A stretch of 39,747 nucleotides of DNA from Candidatus Woesearchaeota archaeon (GTDB lineage Archaea; Nanobdellota; Nanobdellia; Woesearchaeales; B72-G16). Location: NCBI GenBank assembly GCA_003650545.1, contig QMQO01000009.1, positions 1 to 39,747 on the forward strand, given 5' to 3'. The position numbers were made by a program, and so were the translations under genes. Shown in pieces: positions 15,608 through 24,188 of the stretch (within the stretch, counting starts at the first letter, position 1; each line of letters opens with the position of its first letter). The notes under the pieces are model-generated. The model worked only from the letters and a program-made list of their open reading frames with translations. It made no database searches and had not been told where the DNA came from.

Positions 15608-16744
15608 ATGGAATTATCAAAAGAAGAACTCTTCAAAATAATAGTAATATTAATCGCTAGCGAGCAGAGAGCAATCACAGTAAGAGAACTCTCCCATGAA
15701 TACCAATCAATAAGGGATATTATCCAAAAAACCAATAAAGAGTTCTCTAACCTTACAAACACAGAATTTTTAGAACAGTTTAATCTAAGATATGAAGACA
15801 CGAATTTTATATACTTACAATCCAAGGTAAGATCTCTATTCGACAAAGTGTTTAGAAGTATTCCCCTAATCGAAAAGGGAATGAAGAAACAACCGTTTTT
15901 TTTAGACGGTAGTGGAAAAGAGATCTGGTGTGATGCGTGGCGAATTAGAAGGTTTAAAGATATAAACACTTTAGAAAAATGTATTAATTTTGGACTAAAT
16001 ATAAGTAATTTAACTAAGAGGAGTAATGCAGAATTTTTCGGTCCGTTAAGAAATGTGAGTACTATTTATCATAAAACAAAAATACTTCTATATCTAAACG
16101 AATCTTCTGGCAAATCGTTAAAGGTTGGTGAATTATGTGATAGGTTCAGCCAGGACGGTATATCTTCTGATTACAGAATCTTATACAGGATTATAAAAAG
16201 CATAAATGGATTTAACGGTGTGATTACTTTAGACGAACTGGTATCTAAGGAAGAAAGAAAAGCTTATAGATGGGTGACACAAAAAACGCTTGATCAGATA
16301 AAACTTATTGGCCCATTAAAAGTACATCCTACTAGGACAAGAAAAGTTGCAGAAATTTTATATAACAGCCATCTGGAAGATTCTACAAGATTGTATAATG
16401 CCCAGGAGCTTACAAAAATGTTTAATCTAAAACAAGCAAAAAATCCCTCTAAGACATATTCGGCTATGATCCTTAGAGAACTAAGAAAACAAGGGTTAGT
16501 TGAAGAGATATCCCAGAGGTTTTATGCGAAAGCGACACTTAATAGTGAAGGATGTTTATTTACTAATAACATTCTACTTCCTTTAAAATCTGCAGTTTAT
16601 GGCTATGAAGAAGGAATTGAATACATTGAGTCATTCCAGCCTTCCAAAGAACAAATAGAACTGTCACTAATAAGATATGCATTGTATAAAAAACAGAGGT
16701 TATTATCTAGAAAAAAAAGGGAGACAACAGTAAAATTAAAATAA
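15608..16744 (+). CDS. uncharacterised protein with probable winged-helix segments
   Basis: The 378-residue protein is not recognised. Two stretches look like winged-helix DNA-binding units: KILLYLNESSGKSLKVGEL (about 158-176) and the later segment near 260-305 with VAEILYNSH, YNAQELTKMFN and LRELRKQGLVEEIS. The N-terminus (KEELFKIIVILIASEQRAI, VRELSHEY) has a similar helix-turn-helix feel. There is no recombinase or nuclease motif that I can see and no membrane segment. It lies 163 bases downstream of the tRNA-like gene in the same direction, a common position for integrated-element genes, but nothing else supports mobility. A TATA-like element near 15579-15587 fits a leaderless start at 15608. 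Confidence 0.65.
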   Translation: MELSKEELFKIIVILIASEQRAITVRELSHEYQSIRDIIQKTNKEFSNLTNTEFLEQFNLRYEDTNFIYLQSKVRSLFDKVFRSIPLIEKGMKKQPFFLDGSGKEIWCDAWRIRRFKDINTLEKCINFGLNISNLTKRSNAEFFGPLRNVSTIYHKTKILLYLNESSGKSLKVGELCDRFSQDGISSDYRILYRIIKSINGFNGVITLDELVSKEERKAYRWVTQKTLDQIKLIGPLKVHPTRTRKVAEILYNSHLEDSTRLYNAQELTKMFNLKQAKNPSKTYSAMILRELRKQGLVEEISQRFYAKATLNSEGCLFTNNILLPLKSAVYGYEEGIEYIESFQPSKEQIELSLIRYALYKKQRLLSRKKRETTVKLK

Positions 16745-16809
16745 AAACCTAAGCCGGATTTTTTTCTTACAAAGGGTAGAGTCAGCATAGTCAACCTAGA
16801 TAAGCTATA

Positions 16810-16908
16810 AGAATGCCATGCTCGCAGTTTCTTTAAAATTGAATGTATCTGAGCTAGTTAGCTCAACAATAAATGAATCTTTCCTGCGGCATTCTCAGTC
16901 AAATTGAC
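16810..16908. other. nested inverted repeats in convergent intergenic region
   Basis: AGAATGC + CGCAG (16810-16816, 16823-16827) pairs with CTGCG + GCATTCT (16884-16895), leaving a six-base bulge. Inside is the hairpin TGAGCTA-GT-TAGCTCA (16850-16865), and just after is GTCAA-A-TTGAC (16898-16908). The genes on either side converge here, so the structure lies in both 3' untranslated regions. It may be a bidirectional terminator, a small RNA or a remnant of a mobile-element end. Confidence 0.5.
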
Positions 16909-16921
16909 ACAACCCTTTTCT

Positions 16922-18109
16922 TCAAATCTGATGCACCACCTTTTTTAAACTCATACTCATAAAGAAAAAAAACAACATCTCTACAGCAAGAATAAAAAAC
17001 ACCCATTTAAATGGTAAAAAAAACAAAAAACCAGCTATAACAATCTTCCCAACTGTTGAAAAAACATCAGAGCATGTACAATAAGGTCCATAATATTTAG
17101 CTTCGTCTTTCTTTCTTATTATCTTAAAAAAATAAGCCTCTGTTGTTGGTTCTAAAAATGCAATAGGAACGCTAGCAAGAACAAATAAACCCATCACCCA
17201 ATAAACATTAGTTAAAAGACCTGCAGCCATTGCAATCAGGGCAATACAACCATAACCTATCATAAAATATTTTTTATATCCAGATTCATCAACTTTTTTA
17301 CCAACATAATATTCTAGAATAACGAGAGGACTAACAATGGCGAAAAGAAAATAACCAACCCATCTATCTCCTAGACCATTTCTAATGATGTACAACGGCA
17401 GATAAATATATAAAACAGCCCAATAGAGATCAACTCCGCCACCAACAACATAAATCTTTAAAAGATTTTTATTTTTAAAGAAAGTCTTGAAGTTTCTCAA
17501 AATATTTTTGTCAACTTCTTCTATTTTTGGCACACGGATGTGAAGTTTCATAAAAATAAACATCGCTGTTGCCATCAAAACAAAAATAGCAGCAAGGACA
17601 AACACAACATTTATGCCAGCTTTCTCAGCTAATGACCCTGCTACCAGCGGCCCTATAAGCCACCCAATATTTGACAGATTGTAAATCAAACTTTCTGTTT
17701 TGCCTATATTTTTGACTGTACTCATGTTTCTAATAATGATGCCTGAACTGTTACGTCGTAAAACACTTCCAATGGTTTGGAATAGAGCTATAGCAATAAA
17801 GATGTAAAAGTTCCTGTTGATTGCAAATAATATGTATGCTATTGCATATATTATCAACGAGAGAAGGTAGGTTCTAGATGGGGAATGCCTTTCAAAGTAT
17901 GGAATCAACACAAAGAAAAGTAAAAATGAAAATGCTGTAAAACAGCCAGACACAATTCCGACAATCGCAGCGCTTTTAACAAAGCTATCAATGTAAAGTG
18001 CCCATATTGTGTCAACATATGCCAAAGCAAATGACAAAATAGTTATAACAATGGCAAGCTCAGTGATCCTGCTGACAATCCTATGCCTTTGCCCAAAATG
18101 TATAACCAT
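16922..18109 (-). CDS. MFS transporter
   Basis: The 395-residue protein has about twelve hydrophobic helices in two bundles separated by a charged central loop (about 192-222, RVPKIEEVDKNILRNFKTFFKNKN). Loop motifs such as ERHSPSRTYL between helices 2 and 3 and GKKVDESGYKKY at the matching place in the second half fit the major facilitator superfamily. The substrate is unknown; the overall look is of a drug/metabolite exporter type. It is transcribed alone, divergent from the 152-residue protein at 18203 and with a gap of about 90 bases. Confidence 0.85.
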   Translation of the reverse strand: MVIHFGQRHRIVSRITELAIVITILSFALAYVDTIWALYIDSFVKSAAIVGIVSGCFTAFSFLLFFVLIPYFERHSPSRTYLLSLIIYAIAYILFAINRNFYIFIAIALFQTIGSVLRRNSSGIIIRNMSTVKNIGKTESLIYNLSNIGWLIGPLVAGSLAEKAGINVVFVLAAIFVLMATAMFIFMKLHIRVPKIEEVDKNILRNFKTFFKNKNLLKIYVVGGGVDLYWAVLYIYLPLYIIRNGLGDRWVGYFLFAIVSPLVILEYYVGKKVDESGYKKYFMIGYGCIALIAMAAGLLTNVYWVMGLFVLASVPIAFLEPTTEAYFFKIIRKKDEAKYYGPYCTCSDVFSTVGKIVIAGFLFFLPFKWVFFILAVEMLFFFFMSMSLKKVVHQI

Positions 18110-18202
18110 TTTTTCCCTTTTTTTATATTATTACTATCTCTTCCATTTAAATACTTTTCCAGTAAGTTTTATATTACAGAATGAAATTCAACAACATAAA
18201 AA

Positions 18203-18661
18203 ATGGCGATAGAGGACATCTATCTGGAATTGGCAGAGAAACACGAACTTCCAGATTACCATGAGTTCAACAAAGAATTTGAGATTTCTAGCATAGACAC
18301 TGAAGAATTTCTTTTACGCGAGATCAGGAGGAAGATGATGGAGCGCTTTGATTACTATGCTAAGATCTTACAAGAGTTATTCCAGCCAGATCCGCATAGC
18401 AGTTCTATATTCGAGGCAAAAAATTTTACAGACAAAGACCGCGAAAACATTTTCAATCTTTACAGTAAGATCATGGCGATGATGCGTCATTCTGTTGTTG
18501 TCAGTTTAGACAACAGCGATGAGCAGAATGCTAAATTCATTAATAGTTCTTATAAAGAATGGTTAAGGATAAAAGAGAAGGTTCTTCCTATTGCGATGCG
18601 TATCAAGAGTACTTGGGAGAATCACTTTGTTGATAAGATCAAAGCAGAATATTTTGGATGA
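18203..18661 (+). CDS. small conserved archaeal-type protein, function unknown
   Basis: The 152-residue soluble protein is acidic at the start (MAIEDIYLELAEKHELPDY) and almost entirely helical. Segments such as DTEEFLLREIRRKMMERFDYYAKILQ and LYSKIMAMMRHSVVVS suggest a helical bundle. I recognise no catalytic motif. A TTTTATATTA TATA-like element near 18165-18175 precedes the start at 18203 by about 30 bases, consistent with a leaderless transcript. Downstream lies the decayed CYTH gene. Confidence 0.65.
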   Translation: MAIEDIYLELAEKHELPDYHEFNKEFEISSIDTEEFLLREIRRKMMERFDYYAKILQELFQPDPHSSSIFEAKNFTDKDRENIFNLYSKIMAMMRHSVVVSLDNSDEQNAKFINSSYKEWLRIKEKVLPIAMRIKSTWENHFVDKIKAEYFG

Positions 18662-18790
18662 TTTAGAAAAGAGAATTTGAAAAGACTCATTCGGCAGATT
18701 ATTCCTTCTGGTTTCATTCTGGTTTGAAAGATTGTCAGCATAAAAAGATAATAGACTATTTATACAAAAAACAGCCAGACATCCTAATTT

Positions 18791-19145
18791 AAGATAGAAA
18801 GAATTAAGGTGTGTTTGAGATAACAAAGAAAAAACCAAGAGATGACTCTGATAAGTCAGTACAAAGTGAGAGTACGCTAATGAGAGTACGATAAGATTAA
18901 CAAGGGATATGGTAAACTATAATTCAATTGAGGGCAAAAGGCTTCATAAGATTAGGAAGATTAGATTTTTTATGATGGCAGAATTATAGAAGCAGATGTT
19001 TATCAGAGTGCATTAAAAGGCTTGGTTATTGTCGACATTGAGTTTAGAAGGCAGACGAATTAAAATGCAATCATGCCACTTTTGTCTTATAGACGTTTCT
19101 CAGGAGGATTATAACAGGTGGAATATTTGGAATGCTTTGTGGTAA
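18791..19145 (+). pseudogene. decayed CYTH-domain protein (triphosphate tunnel metalloenzyme)
   Basis: No long frame exists here, but three-frame reading recovers a CYTH protein in the right order: KIERIKV (18791-18811, like the EIERKF start), QYKVRVR (18857-18877), two stops, EYDKINKGYGKL (18884-18919), then in another frame IEGKRLHKIRKIRFF (18927-18971), back to the first frame for YDGRIIEADVYQSALKGLV (18971-19027) and IVDIEF, a stop at 19061, and in the second frame FCLIDVSQED and YNRWNIWNALW up to 19145. CYTH enzymes bind triphosphates and hydrolyse inorganic triphosphate or make cyclic AMP or thiamine phosphates. Several frameshifts and at least four stops mean it is not functional, unless the assembly has errors in this stretch. 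One break falls in a run of six T, where one more T would restore frame. Confidence 0.65.
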
Positions 19146-19184
19146 TAGTTGTGAGGATATTGAGTCACTAGGTTTAGAGATATA

Positions 19185-19208
19185 AGAGATTTCTAAAAAG
19201 AAATCTCT
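19185..19208. terminator. 10-bp perfect stem-loop
   Basis: AGAGATTTCT and AGAAATCTCT pair perfectly around an AAAA loop, 24 bases beyond the stop of the binding-protein gene on the minus strand. On the plus strand it is followed by a pyrimidine run. It is a likely transcript end. Confidence 0.5.
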
Positions 19209-19231
19209 TTCTCTCTTTCAGTTTGTTAATT

Positions 19232-20419
19232 CTATCCATTATCTATTCCCATACCATTATCTATCCCCATATATACAATTTTTCCATTTTTAGATCTTGC
19301 AACATATAATGGGTACTTTATTTCGTGCAATTTTCTGTTTATTTTTAAATTACCAAACACACCTGAATGATTTTGTACAGACTCTAGCATATCTCTTATT
19401 TTCCATCTTGATATTTTGTCATCAAGCGATTCGATAGATCTGGCTATATATTTAACAGCATCATAACCATTAGCAGCATAGTGATTAGATCTGACTCCAT
19501 ATTTTCTTTCATATTTACTGTTAAAATCTCTTGTTTCTTGGCTTAATAACAATTCATCTTTATAGATTATAGGAGCTGTAAAATAAATATTGTTCACATA
19601 ATCTAATTGTTTGAGTGTTGTAGGAAGCGACAATGTTGAAGGACCAAGTATAACACCATCAAAATTTAATTCCTTTATTTGTCTAATTGCATTAAGGATA
19701 TGGCTATTGAATCCAACAACATAAATTGCATCGACATCCTCATTAATTAGTTTTATTATTTGTGTCTTAAAATCTGAATCGCCGATATTAAATTTCTCAC
19801 CAATTACATATTTCGCACCAACCTTACTTTGATTTTTATACAACCAATCCTGAAATGTTTTATAAACAGAATAACCAAAATCATCATTGAGATACAATAC
19901 ACCTAATTTTTCTATGTTGAGTTTTTCTAGCACCTTTATGATGGGCAATACTTCATCAACTGCAGTCGGATAATATCTGAATGTCCATTCATTTTGCGTA
20001 AAAGAAGGGGCACTTACGACTATTCCTAGTAAAGATATTTTTTCTTCTTTTGCTAAGGGTGCTACAGCCATCGAAACTGAACTTAACATTGATACTATTA
20101 CATCTACATCATCCCTGTCTTCTAGTTTATTAAAAGCCTTAACACCATCATTAGCATTGGTCCGACTGTCTTCTATTATCAATTTTAGTTTTGTTCCATG
20201 AACTCCACCTTGAGAATTAATATCGTCAATTGCTAGAAGCATACCATTCTTTACCTGCTCGCCCGGATAAGAAGCTGGCCCTGTCAATGGTAGGATTGCA
20301 CCAATTTTAATAACATTATCGTCATTTAAAGGGGTAGATATTAACATAGCCATTGCTATAATTATAGTTATTAAGATTACAATTACAGATACAAATCGAA
20401 CAAATTTTTTTTCTTTCAT
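19232..20419 (-). CDS. branched-chain amino acid-type ABC substrate-binding protein
   Basis: The 395-residue protein starts with a short basic segment and one membrane helix (about 8-29) without a lipobox Cys, so it is probably held at the outer face of the membrane by an uncleaved anchor. The rest is a type I periplasmic-binding fold (Peripla_BP_6, LivJ-like): IGAILPLTGPASYPGEQ near 38, AIDDINSQGGVHG near 65, LIIEDSRTN near 82, ending around residue 385. Two copies of MGIDNG form the C-terminus. No ABC permease or ATPase is near, so it is an orphan here, perhaps a sensor or a subunit working with a distant transporter. GAGAGGT lies upstream of the start. The TrmB regulator is divergent and may control it. 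Confidence 0.85.
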   Translation of the reverse strand: MKEKKFVRFVSVIVILITIIIAMAMLISTPLNDDNVIKIGAILPLTGPASYPGEQVKNGMLLAIDDINSQGGVHGTKLKLIIEDSRTNANDGVKAFNKLEDRDDVDVIVSMLSSVSMAVAPLAKEEKISLLGIVVSAPSFTQNEWTFRYYPTAVDEVLPIIKVLEKLNIEKLGVLYLNDDFGYSVYKTFQDWLYKNQSKVGAKYVIGEKFNIGDSDFKTQIIKLINEDVDAIYVVGFNSHILNAIRQIKELNFDGVILGPSTLSLPTTLKQLDYVNNIYFTAPIIYKDELLLSQETRDFNSKYERKYGVRSNHYAANGYDAVKYIARSIESLDDKISRWKIRDMLESVQNHSGVFGNLKINRKLHEIKYPLYVARSKNGKIVYMGIDNGMGIDNG

Positions 20420-20541
20420 TTTTACAACCTCTCAAATTAACTACTTTCCAAGAACGAAACACAAACAGGTTTTTAATTCTTTTTTACCCTCTTTGGGAGT
20501 AGTAAAATAGCTTTAAAAAGTTCAGATTTTATACCAGTTCT
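20420..20541. promoter_or_regulatory. divergent promoter region
   Basis: The 122 bases between the binding-protein gene and the TrmB gene must carry both promoters. TTTAAAAA at 20512-20519 is about 25 bases before the TrmB ATG and fits a leaderless start. A second TATA-like string (TTTTATA, near 20527) is too close. I see no clear operator repeat. Confidence 0.4.
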
Positions 20542-21279
20542 ATGACCAATATAGAGTTACTGGAAGAAGTAGGACTAACCTTACGTGAAATAAAAGTCTA
20601 TACAGCATTGTTAGAGTTGGGATTATCTCCAGTAGGTCCTATTATAAAAAAATCTGGTATACCGAGCTCAAAAATCTATGAAACACTAAACAAGTTAATA
20701 AGAAGAGGGCTTGCTAGTTATATTATAAAACAAAATAAGAAACATTTTTGTGCAAGTGAACCAAGAACTATTTTAGATTTTTTAGAAGAGAAAAAAAAGA
20801 AAATAAAAGAAGAGATTATACCAAAATTAGAACTTTTACAAAAATTTGCTGTTAGGGAAGAGGAAGCTACAGTTTATGAAGGAATTAAAGGTATAAAATC
20901 TATCTATGAGAGGATGGTTAAACTCCTAGAGAAGAATGAAGACATACTAGTTATGGGTGCACCAGCATCTGTTCAAGAGAAGATCGAACTCTATCTTCAA
21001 AACTGGAATAAAAGAAGAATTAAGAAAGGAATCAGGCTTAAAATAATATACCTGCCTGCAGCTAAAAAATATGGTAAAATACGTGAAAAAATGAAGTTCA
21101 CAGAAGTGAGGTACCTTAGTGAAACCATTACAGCACCTGCTTGGATAGATATATTCCAAGACTTTGTTGTAACTTTTGATTTTTCAAGAGAGATCCCAAT
21201 TGCTTTTTTGATCAAAAGCAGAGCTATTTCAAAAAGCTATAGAAATTATTTTGAACTGATATGGAGACAGTGTAAGTAG
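20542..21279 (+). CDS. TrmB-family transcriptional regulator
   Basis: The 245-residue protein has the TrmB winged-helix domain at residues 1-70 (LTLREIKVYTALLELG, then SSKIYETLNKLIRRGL), a helical linker rich in Lys and Glu (about 85-105), and the C-terminal effector-binding domain (TVYEGIKGIKSIYERMVKLL from about 113, VMGAPASVQEKI near 138). TrmB proteins are archaeal sugar-responsive repressors or activators. It is divergent from an extracytoplasmic binding-protein gene, the usual arrangement for a regulator and its target transporter gene, so that gene is the likely target by context only. Confidence 0.88.
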   Translation: MTNIELLEEVGLTLREIKVYTALLELGLSPVGPIIKKSGIPSSKIYETLNKLIRRGLASYIIKQNKKHFCASEPRTILDFLEEKKKKIKEEIIPKLELLQKFAVREEEATVYEGIKGIKSIYERMVKLLEKNEDILVMGAPASVQEKIELYLQNWNKRRIKKGIRLKIIYLPAAKKYGKIREKMKFTEVRYLSETITAPAWIDIFQDFVVTFDFSREIPIAFLIKSRAISKSYRNYFELIWRQCK

Positions 21280-21327
21280 TTAAAAAAATTGCAAAATATG
21301 ATACGCTAAATTTACAAATCTACACCA

Positions 21328-21879
21328 TTATAGCTTTTCCATAACCATAATACTTTTCATCATGCTAAACTTAACACCAGGATAAGATTTCTCAATGTTG
21401 TCAAGCATCTTGATAATATCTAACATATACTTATCTCTTTCTTTTTTTGAAAATTTTAGTTTTTTAATCATGCAGTATTTTTCAGCTTCAGCATCAAGTA
21501 CATTTCTCAAAGGAAAAATTTCTTTTTTATTCTTTTTCCAACCCTTGCCCCTAAAAACAGCCCCAAGATAATCACTAACATAATCTTCAAGGGTTGCAGG
21601 AATCACTATTTTATTGTAACTCTTATTAATTCTCTTTAAAACCTTAAAGTTATAGTTTCTCAGTGCATTATCAAGAACATTTTTTAATACTATCGCTCCT
21701 GCGCTGTTATCATCTAACAACATGATTGTGTTTCTGATTTTAACATTATAGTCAACTCTTAATGTTTTTCTTATTCTCTTATCAACAACTTTGAGAAAAC
21801 AACCCTGACAATAGGGATTACTAGAGATGTTAACTGTTGCTTTTCTCTTGCCACATTTTCTGCAGATCATTTTATACAA
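21328..21879 (-). CDS. Ctu2/NcsB-like tRNA 2-thiolation protein
   Basis: The 183-residue protein has an N-terminal zinc site, C6 and C9 then C24 and C27 (CRKCG ... YCQGCF), followed by KRIRKTLR, as in the Ctu1/Ctu2 family. The position of the ATP-binding PP-loop reads LLDDNSAGAIVLKNVL, which lacks the SGGxDS core, as in the non-catalytic partner Ctu2/Ncs2. IPATLEDYVSDYLGAVFRGKG and PLRNVLDAEAEKYC match the later family blocks. The family supports 2-thiouridine formation at the tRNA wobble position. It is short, and a catalytic Ncs6/TtuA partner is not in the window. A TATA box (TTATAAATA, about 21906-21914, minus strand) lies some 30 bases before the start. Confidence 0.65.
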   Translation of the reverse strand: MYKMICRKCGKRKATVNISSNPYCQGCFLKVVDKRIRKTLRVDYNVKIRNTIMLLDDNSAGAIVLKNVLDNALRNYNFKVLKRINKSYNKIVIPATLEDYVSDYLGAVFRGKGWKKNKKEIFPLRNVLDAEAEKYCMIKKLKFSKKERDKYMLDIIKMLDNIEKSYPGVKFSMMKSIMVMEKL

Positions 21880-21956
21880 AATTTAATATTAAAATATTTT
21901 GATAATATTTATAACCAACTCATTTAAATTACTACTAACCAGTGCACACAAACCGA

Positions 21957-21970
21957 AAAATTTATATATA
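21957..21970 (+). promoter_or_regulatory. strong TATA box with BRE-like purines
   Basis: AAATTTATATATAA preceded by CCGAA is one of the best promoter matches in the window. Transcription would begin near 21985-21992, just before the structured RNA. Confidence 0.6.
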
Positions 21971-21989
21971 ACCGTTATTAAACTATTAT

Positions 21990-22096
21990 CTATTGAGGGA
22001 AGGTGATATGATACCTATAATACCTTCTCAAATTATATTCCTAATCTATCACCTCTTTTTCCCAAGCAAATGCCTTCGGGCATTTGCCTGGGTTTT
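21990..22096 (+). ncRNA. putative structured RNA with SD and anti-SD elements
   Basis: The segment has its own promoter and a very strong 3' hairpin: CCCAAGCAAATGCC (22061-22074), a TTCG tetraloop, and GGCATTTGCCTGGG (22079-22092), 13 of 14 pairs, then TTTT. Near the 5' end GGGAAGGTGAT is a Shine-Dalgarno-like stretch with ATG at 22008. AGGTGATA (22001-22008) pairs perfectly with TATCACCT (22047-22054), and AAGGT can pair instead with ACCTT (22022-22026, extended by CTC to GAG). The 44-codon frame from 22008 runs through the hairpin and has no protein-like features. It may be a small RNA or a short leader with switching structure; no known class is recognised. Confidence 0.5.
22061..22096 (+). 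terminator. UUCG-capped hairpin with T-run
   Basis: A 14-position stem with one A-C mismatch is closed by C(UUCG)G, an exceptionally stable tetraloop, and is followed by four T. It ends the putative RNA above. Confidence 0.6.
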
Positions 22097-22209
22097 AAAA
22101 TCACAATTTAGCTTATGCTCTCTGTTTTTGAATATCTAAATACGATTTATTTTCATACATATATTATTTTCATATACATATGTTTTTCTAATTATTTTCA
22201 TATATATGA

Positions 22210-24000
22210 TTATTTTTTCCTTTTAACCAATTTCTTACCTTTAGGTTTATAGATTTTAATAGCAACAACATTGCTTTTGTAATACAGAATCCCTATCATA
22301 AAGCCAATTATTAATCCAGCAATCAAAAATATAATTAATAACATTTTTGAATAGTGTTTGATCTCTTTCAGATCAACCTTCTCTCCAGGCTGTTCTTCTA
22401 AATATAGATCAAGGTTGCTCAATTCAAGAGAATATTCGTAGTACAACAAAGAAGAATATTTATCTGTCATATTCAGACTGTTTCCATACTCATAATAGCT
22501 ATAAGCAAGTATTGGAAAATTTCCTTTTTCAATTTGTTCCAGTAAGCTTCTTTCAACAGCTATTTTTTTTTGACCAAGGTAATTATTAATGCTATCATTA
22601 CTAACAGTGATGATACTCATATAAAAATTACTCTGAGCTTTTGCTCTGCTAGATTGGAATAAACAAAATTCATAATCCCCTATTTTAGAAGCCATTTTTG
22701 CTTCGTCAACTATTTTCTCAGCTTCTCTAAAGACACCAGGAAAGAACAAGTCAATGTACTGTACACGTTGCTCAGCTTCTGCAAGTTTAGTCGTACACGA
22801 ATTTTTCAAAGCAGAACTATCAAGCCTTAACCTTTTTCCAGGATAATCAAAAAAATCAGACCAGAATAGAGCACTCTCAAACCTTTCTATGCTGTATGCA
22901 AAGTTCATTGCAGCTACCTCACTGTTGTTTATGTTGTCTAAGCCTTTTTTTAGATGGTCCTTGGCGTCAGATAAACGCTCTCTCACAATCATCTTTGTCT
23001 GAAGATTGGTTATAGTATCAGTTTCCGCGTTTTTTATTTTTTCTTCCAAGCTAGAAATCAAGTGTTTGATTTTCAACGCTAACTTCATATAACCCTTCTC
23101 ATCTAATTTATTATTCAAAATCTCTAGATATTTCAATTGAACATTTGCACCAAAACAAAAGCTTGCAGCAGAATAAAAATTACCGTCTTTACGAGCTCTA
23201 ATAGACTTGTTAAACATTTCCATTGCACTTTCTTTAAGTTCTGTCTCATTCTCTTCTAGTTGAATCCCAACACTTTTCTCAATCAAATGTTCAGAGATTG
23301 TACAGATTTTATCTGCAATACTTTTCATCAAATTTGCATATTCACTTGTTGCAACAACATATCCACTTTTCTTTTCATACTTTGTGCCAATAAATTCCAA
23401 CATTCCATCATATAGGTTTGAAACCTCAACAACCTCAACACCTTTTTTCTTTCCATAATAAACTAAGTCAATTGTTTTATTTCCTTCTTCATATAATCTT
23501 TCTCCTATAGGGATCAAAACTTTTTTTATTTCGGCTTTAGCTGCTGCATCAATCTTTGCTTTGAGACCACCTACTGGGCCTATTACACCCCCTGAATTAA
23601 TCGTGCCAGTCACAGAAACATCTTGATCAACAGCTAAGCCATCAAGAGTTGCAATTGTTAATAATGTAATTGCGGAACCGGCACTAGGCCCACCAACTAA
23701 CGCAGACTCAGCCCTTATTGTGTAGAAAAAATCCAACTTGCTGCAATCTTTATTTAGGAAGTCACAGGCAATTTCTTTAGCAATTCTAGCAGACATCTGA
23801 GTATCTAGCTTTGTTATAGGATACGTGTCTATAAAGACGCGGCCATTTCCTTCTTCAATCTCAACAGTGAGTTCAGCAACACCACCAATAAATTCACCAT
23901 TTTGTTTTTCAGCAACAGCTAACAACTTCATCTTGTTAGAAACAGCTTGTACACTTAAAACAAGCAATAATAGTATAAGTAACCATGCGATTTTTTTCAT
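22210..24000 (-). CDS. membrane-anchored S16 (Lon-like) serine protease
   Basis: The start at 24000 is chosen over the longer frame (24156): the protein then begins with a clean signal anchor (MKKIAWLLILLLLVLSV), and a TATA box lies at 24021-24030, right for a leaderless transcript. The 596-residue protein has an S16 Lon-type proteolytic domain at about 25-185, with the catalytic dyad S106 (GGPSAGSA) and K147 (GGLKAKI). There is no AAA+ ATPase domain. A long helical region (about 200-535) follows and a C-terminal membrane helix (about 553-575) ends in a very basic tail. This resembles ATP-independent archaeal Lon-like proteins of the envelope. Substrates are unknown. Confidence 0.85.
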   Translation of the reverse strand: MKKIAWLLILLLLVLSVQAVSNKMKLLAVAEKQNGEFIGGVAELTVEIEEGNGRVFIDTYPITKLDTQMSARIAKEIACDFLNKDCSKLDFFYTIRAESALVGGPSAGSAITLLTIATLDGLAVDQDVSVTGTINSGGVIGPVGGLKAKIDAAAKAEIKKVLIPIGERLYEEGNKTIDLVYYGKKKGVEVVEVSNLYDGMLEFIGTKYEKKSGYVVATSEYANLMKSIADKICTISEHLIEKSVGIQLEENETELKESAMEMFNKSIRARKDGNFYSAASFCFGANVQLKYLEILNNKLDEKGYMKLALKIKHLISSLEEKIKNAETDTITNLQTKMIVRERLSDAKDHLKKGLDNINNSEVAAMNFAYSIERFESALFWSDFFDYPGKRLRLDSSALKNSCTTKLAEAEQRVQYIDLFFPGVFREAEKIVDEAKMASKIGDYEFCLFQSSRAKAQSNFYMSIITVSNDSINNYLGQKKIAVERSLLEQIEKGNFPILAYSYYEYGNSLNMTDKYSSLLYYEYSLELSNLDLYLEEQPGEKVDLKEIKHYSKMLLIIFLIAGLIIGFMIGILYYKSNVVAIKIYKPKGKKLVKRKK

Positions 24001-24020
24001 ACATAAAGATAAAAAAATAA

Positions 24021-24030
24021 TATTTATAAA
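24021..24030 (-). promoter_or_regulatory. TATA box of S16 protease gene
   Basis: TTTATAAATA on the minus strand is centred 26 bases upstream of the ATG at 24000. It decides the start. Confidence 0.6.
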
Positions 24031-24188
24031 GATTGTGTATTTAAACCATTTAAAAATTAAAAAATAAAATAACAAAATAAAAAAATTTATATATAATGTT
24101 TGTTTTTTCAGATCTGGGAGAAGTGGGATCAACACATAAAGATAAATTTTAAGCAATATTTTAAGTAATAAAACACCAAAAGGTTAAA

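Noticed and set aside
15608-16744. Tyrosine integrase next to a tRNA
   Set aside because: The downstream position suggested it, but no R...HxxR...Y motif is present in the protein.
22008-22139. 43-residue frame after GGTGAT
   Set aside because: The frame runs through the UUCG hairpin and T-run and has no protein-like features, although the Shine-Dalgarno is good. Treated as part of a structured RNA.
24001-24156. N-terminal extension of the S16 protease frame
   Set aside because: It would bury a clean signal anchor and lies across the TATA box; its composition is only AT-driven hydrophobic codons.
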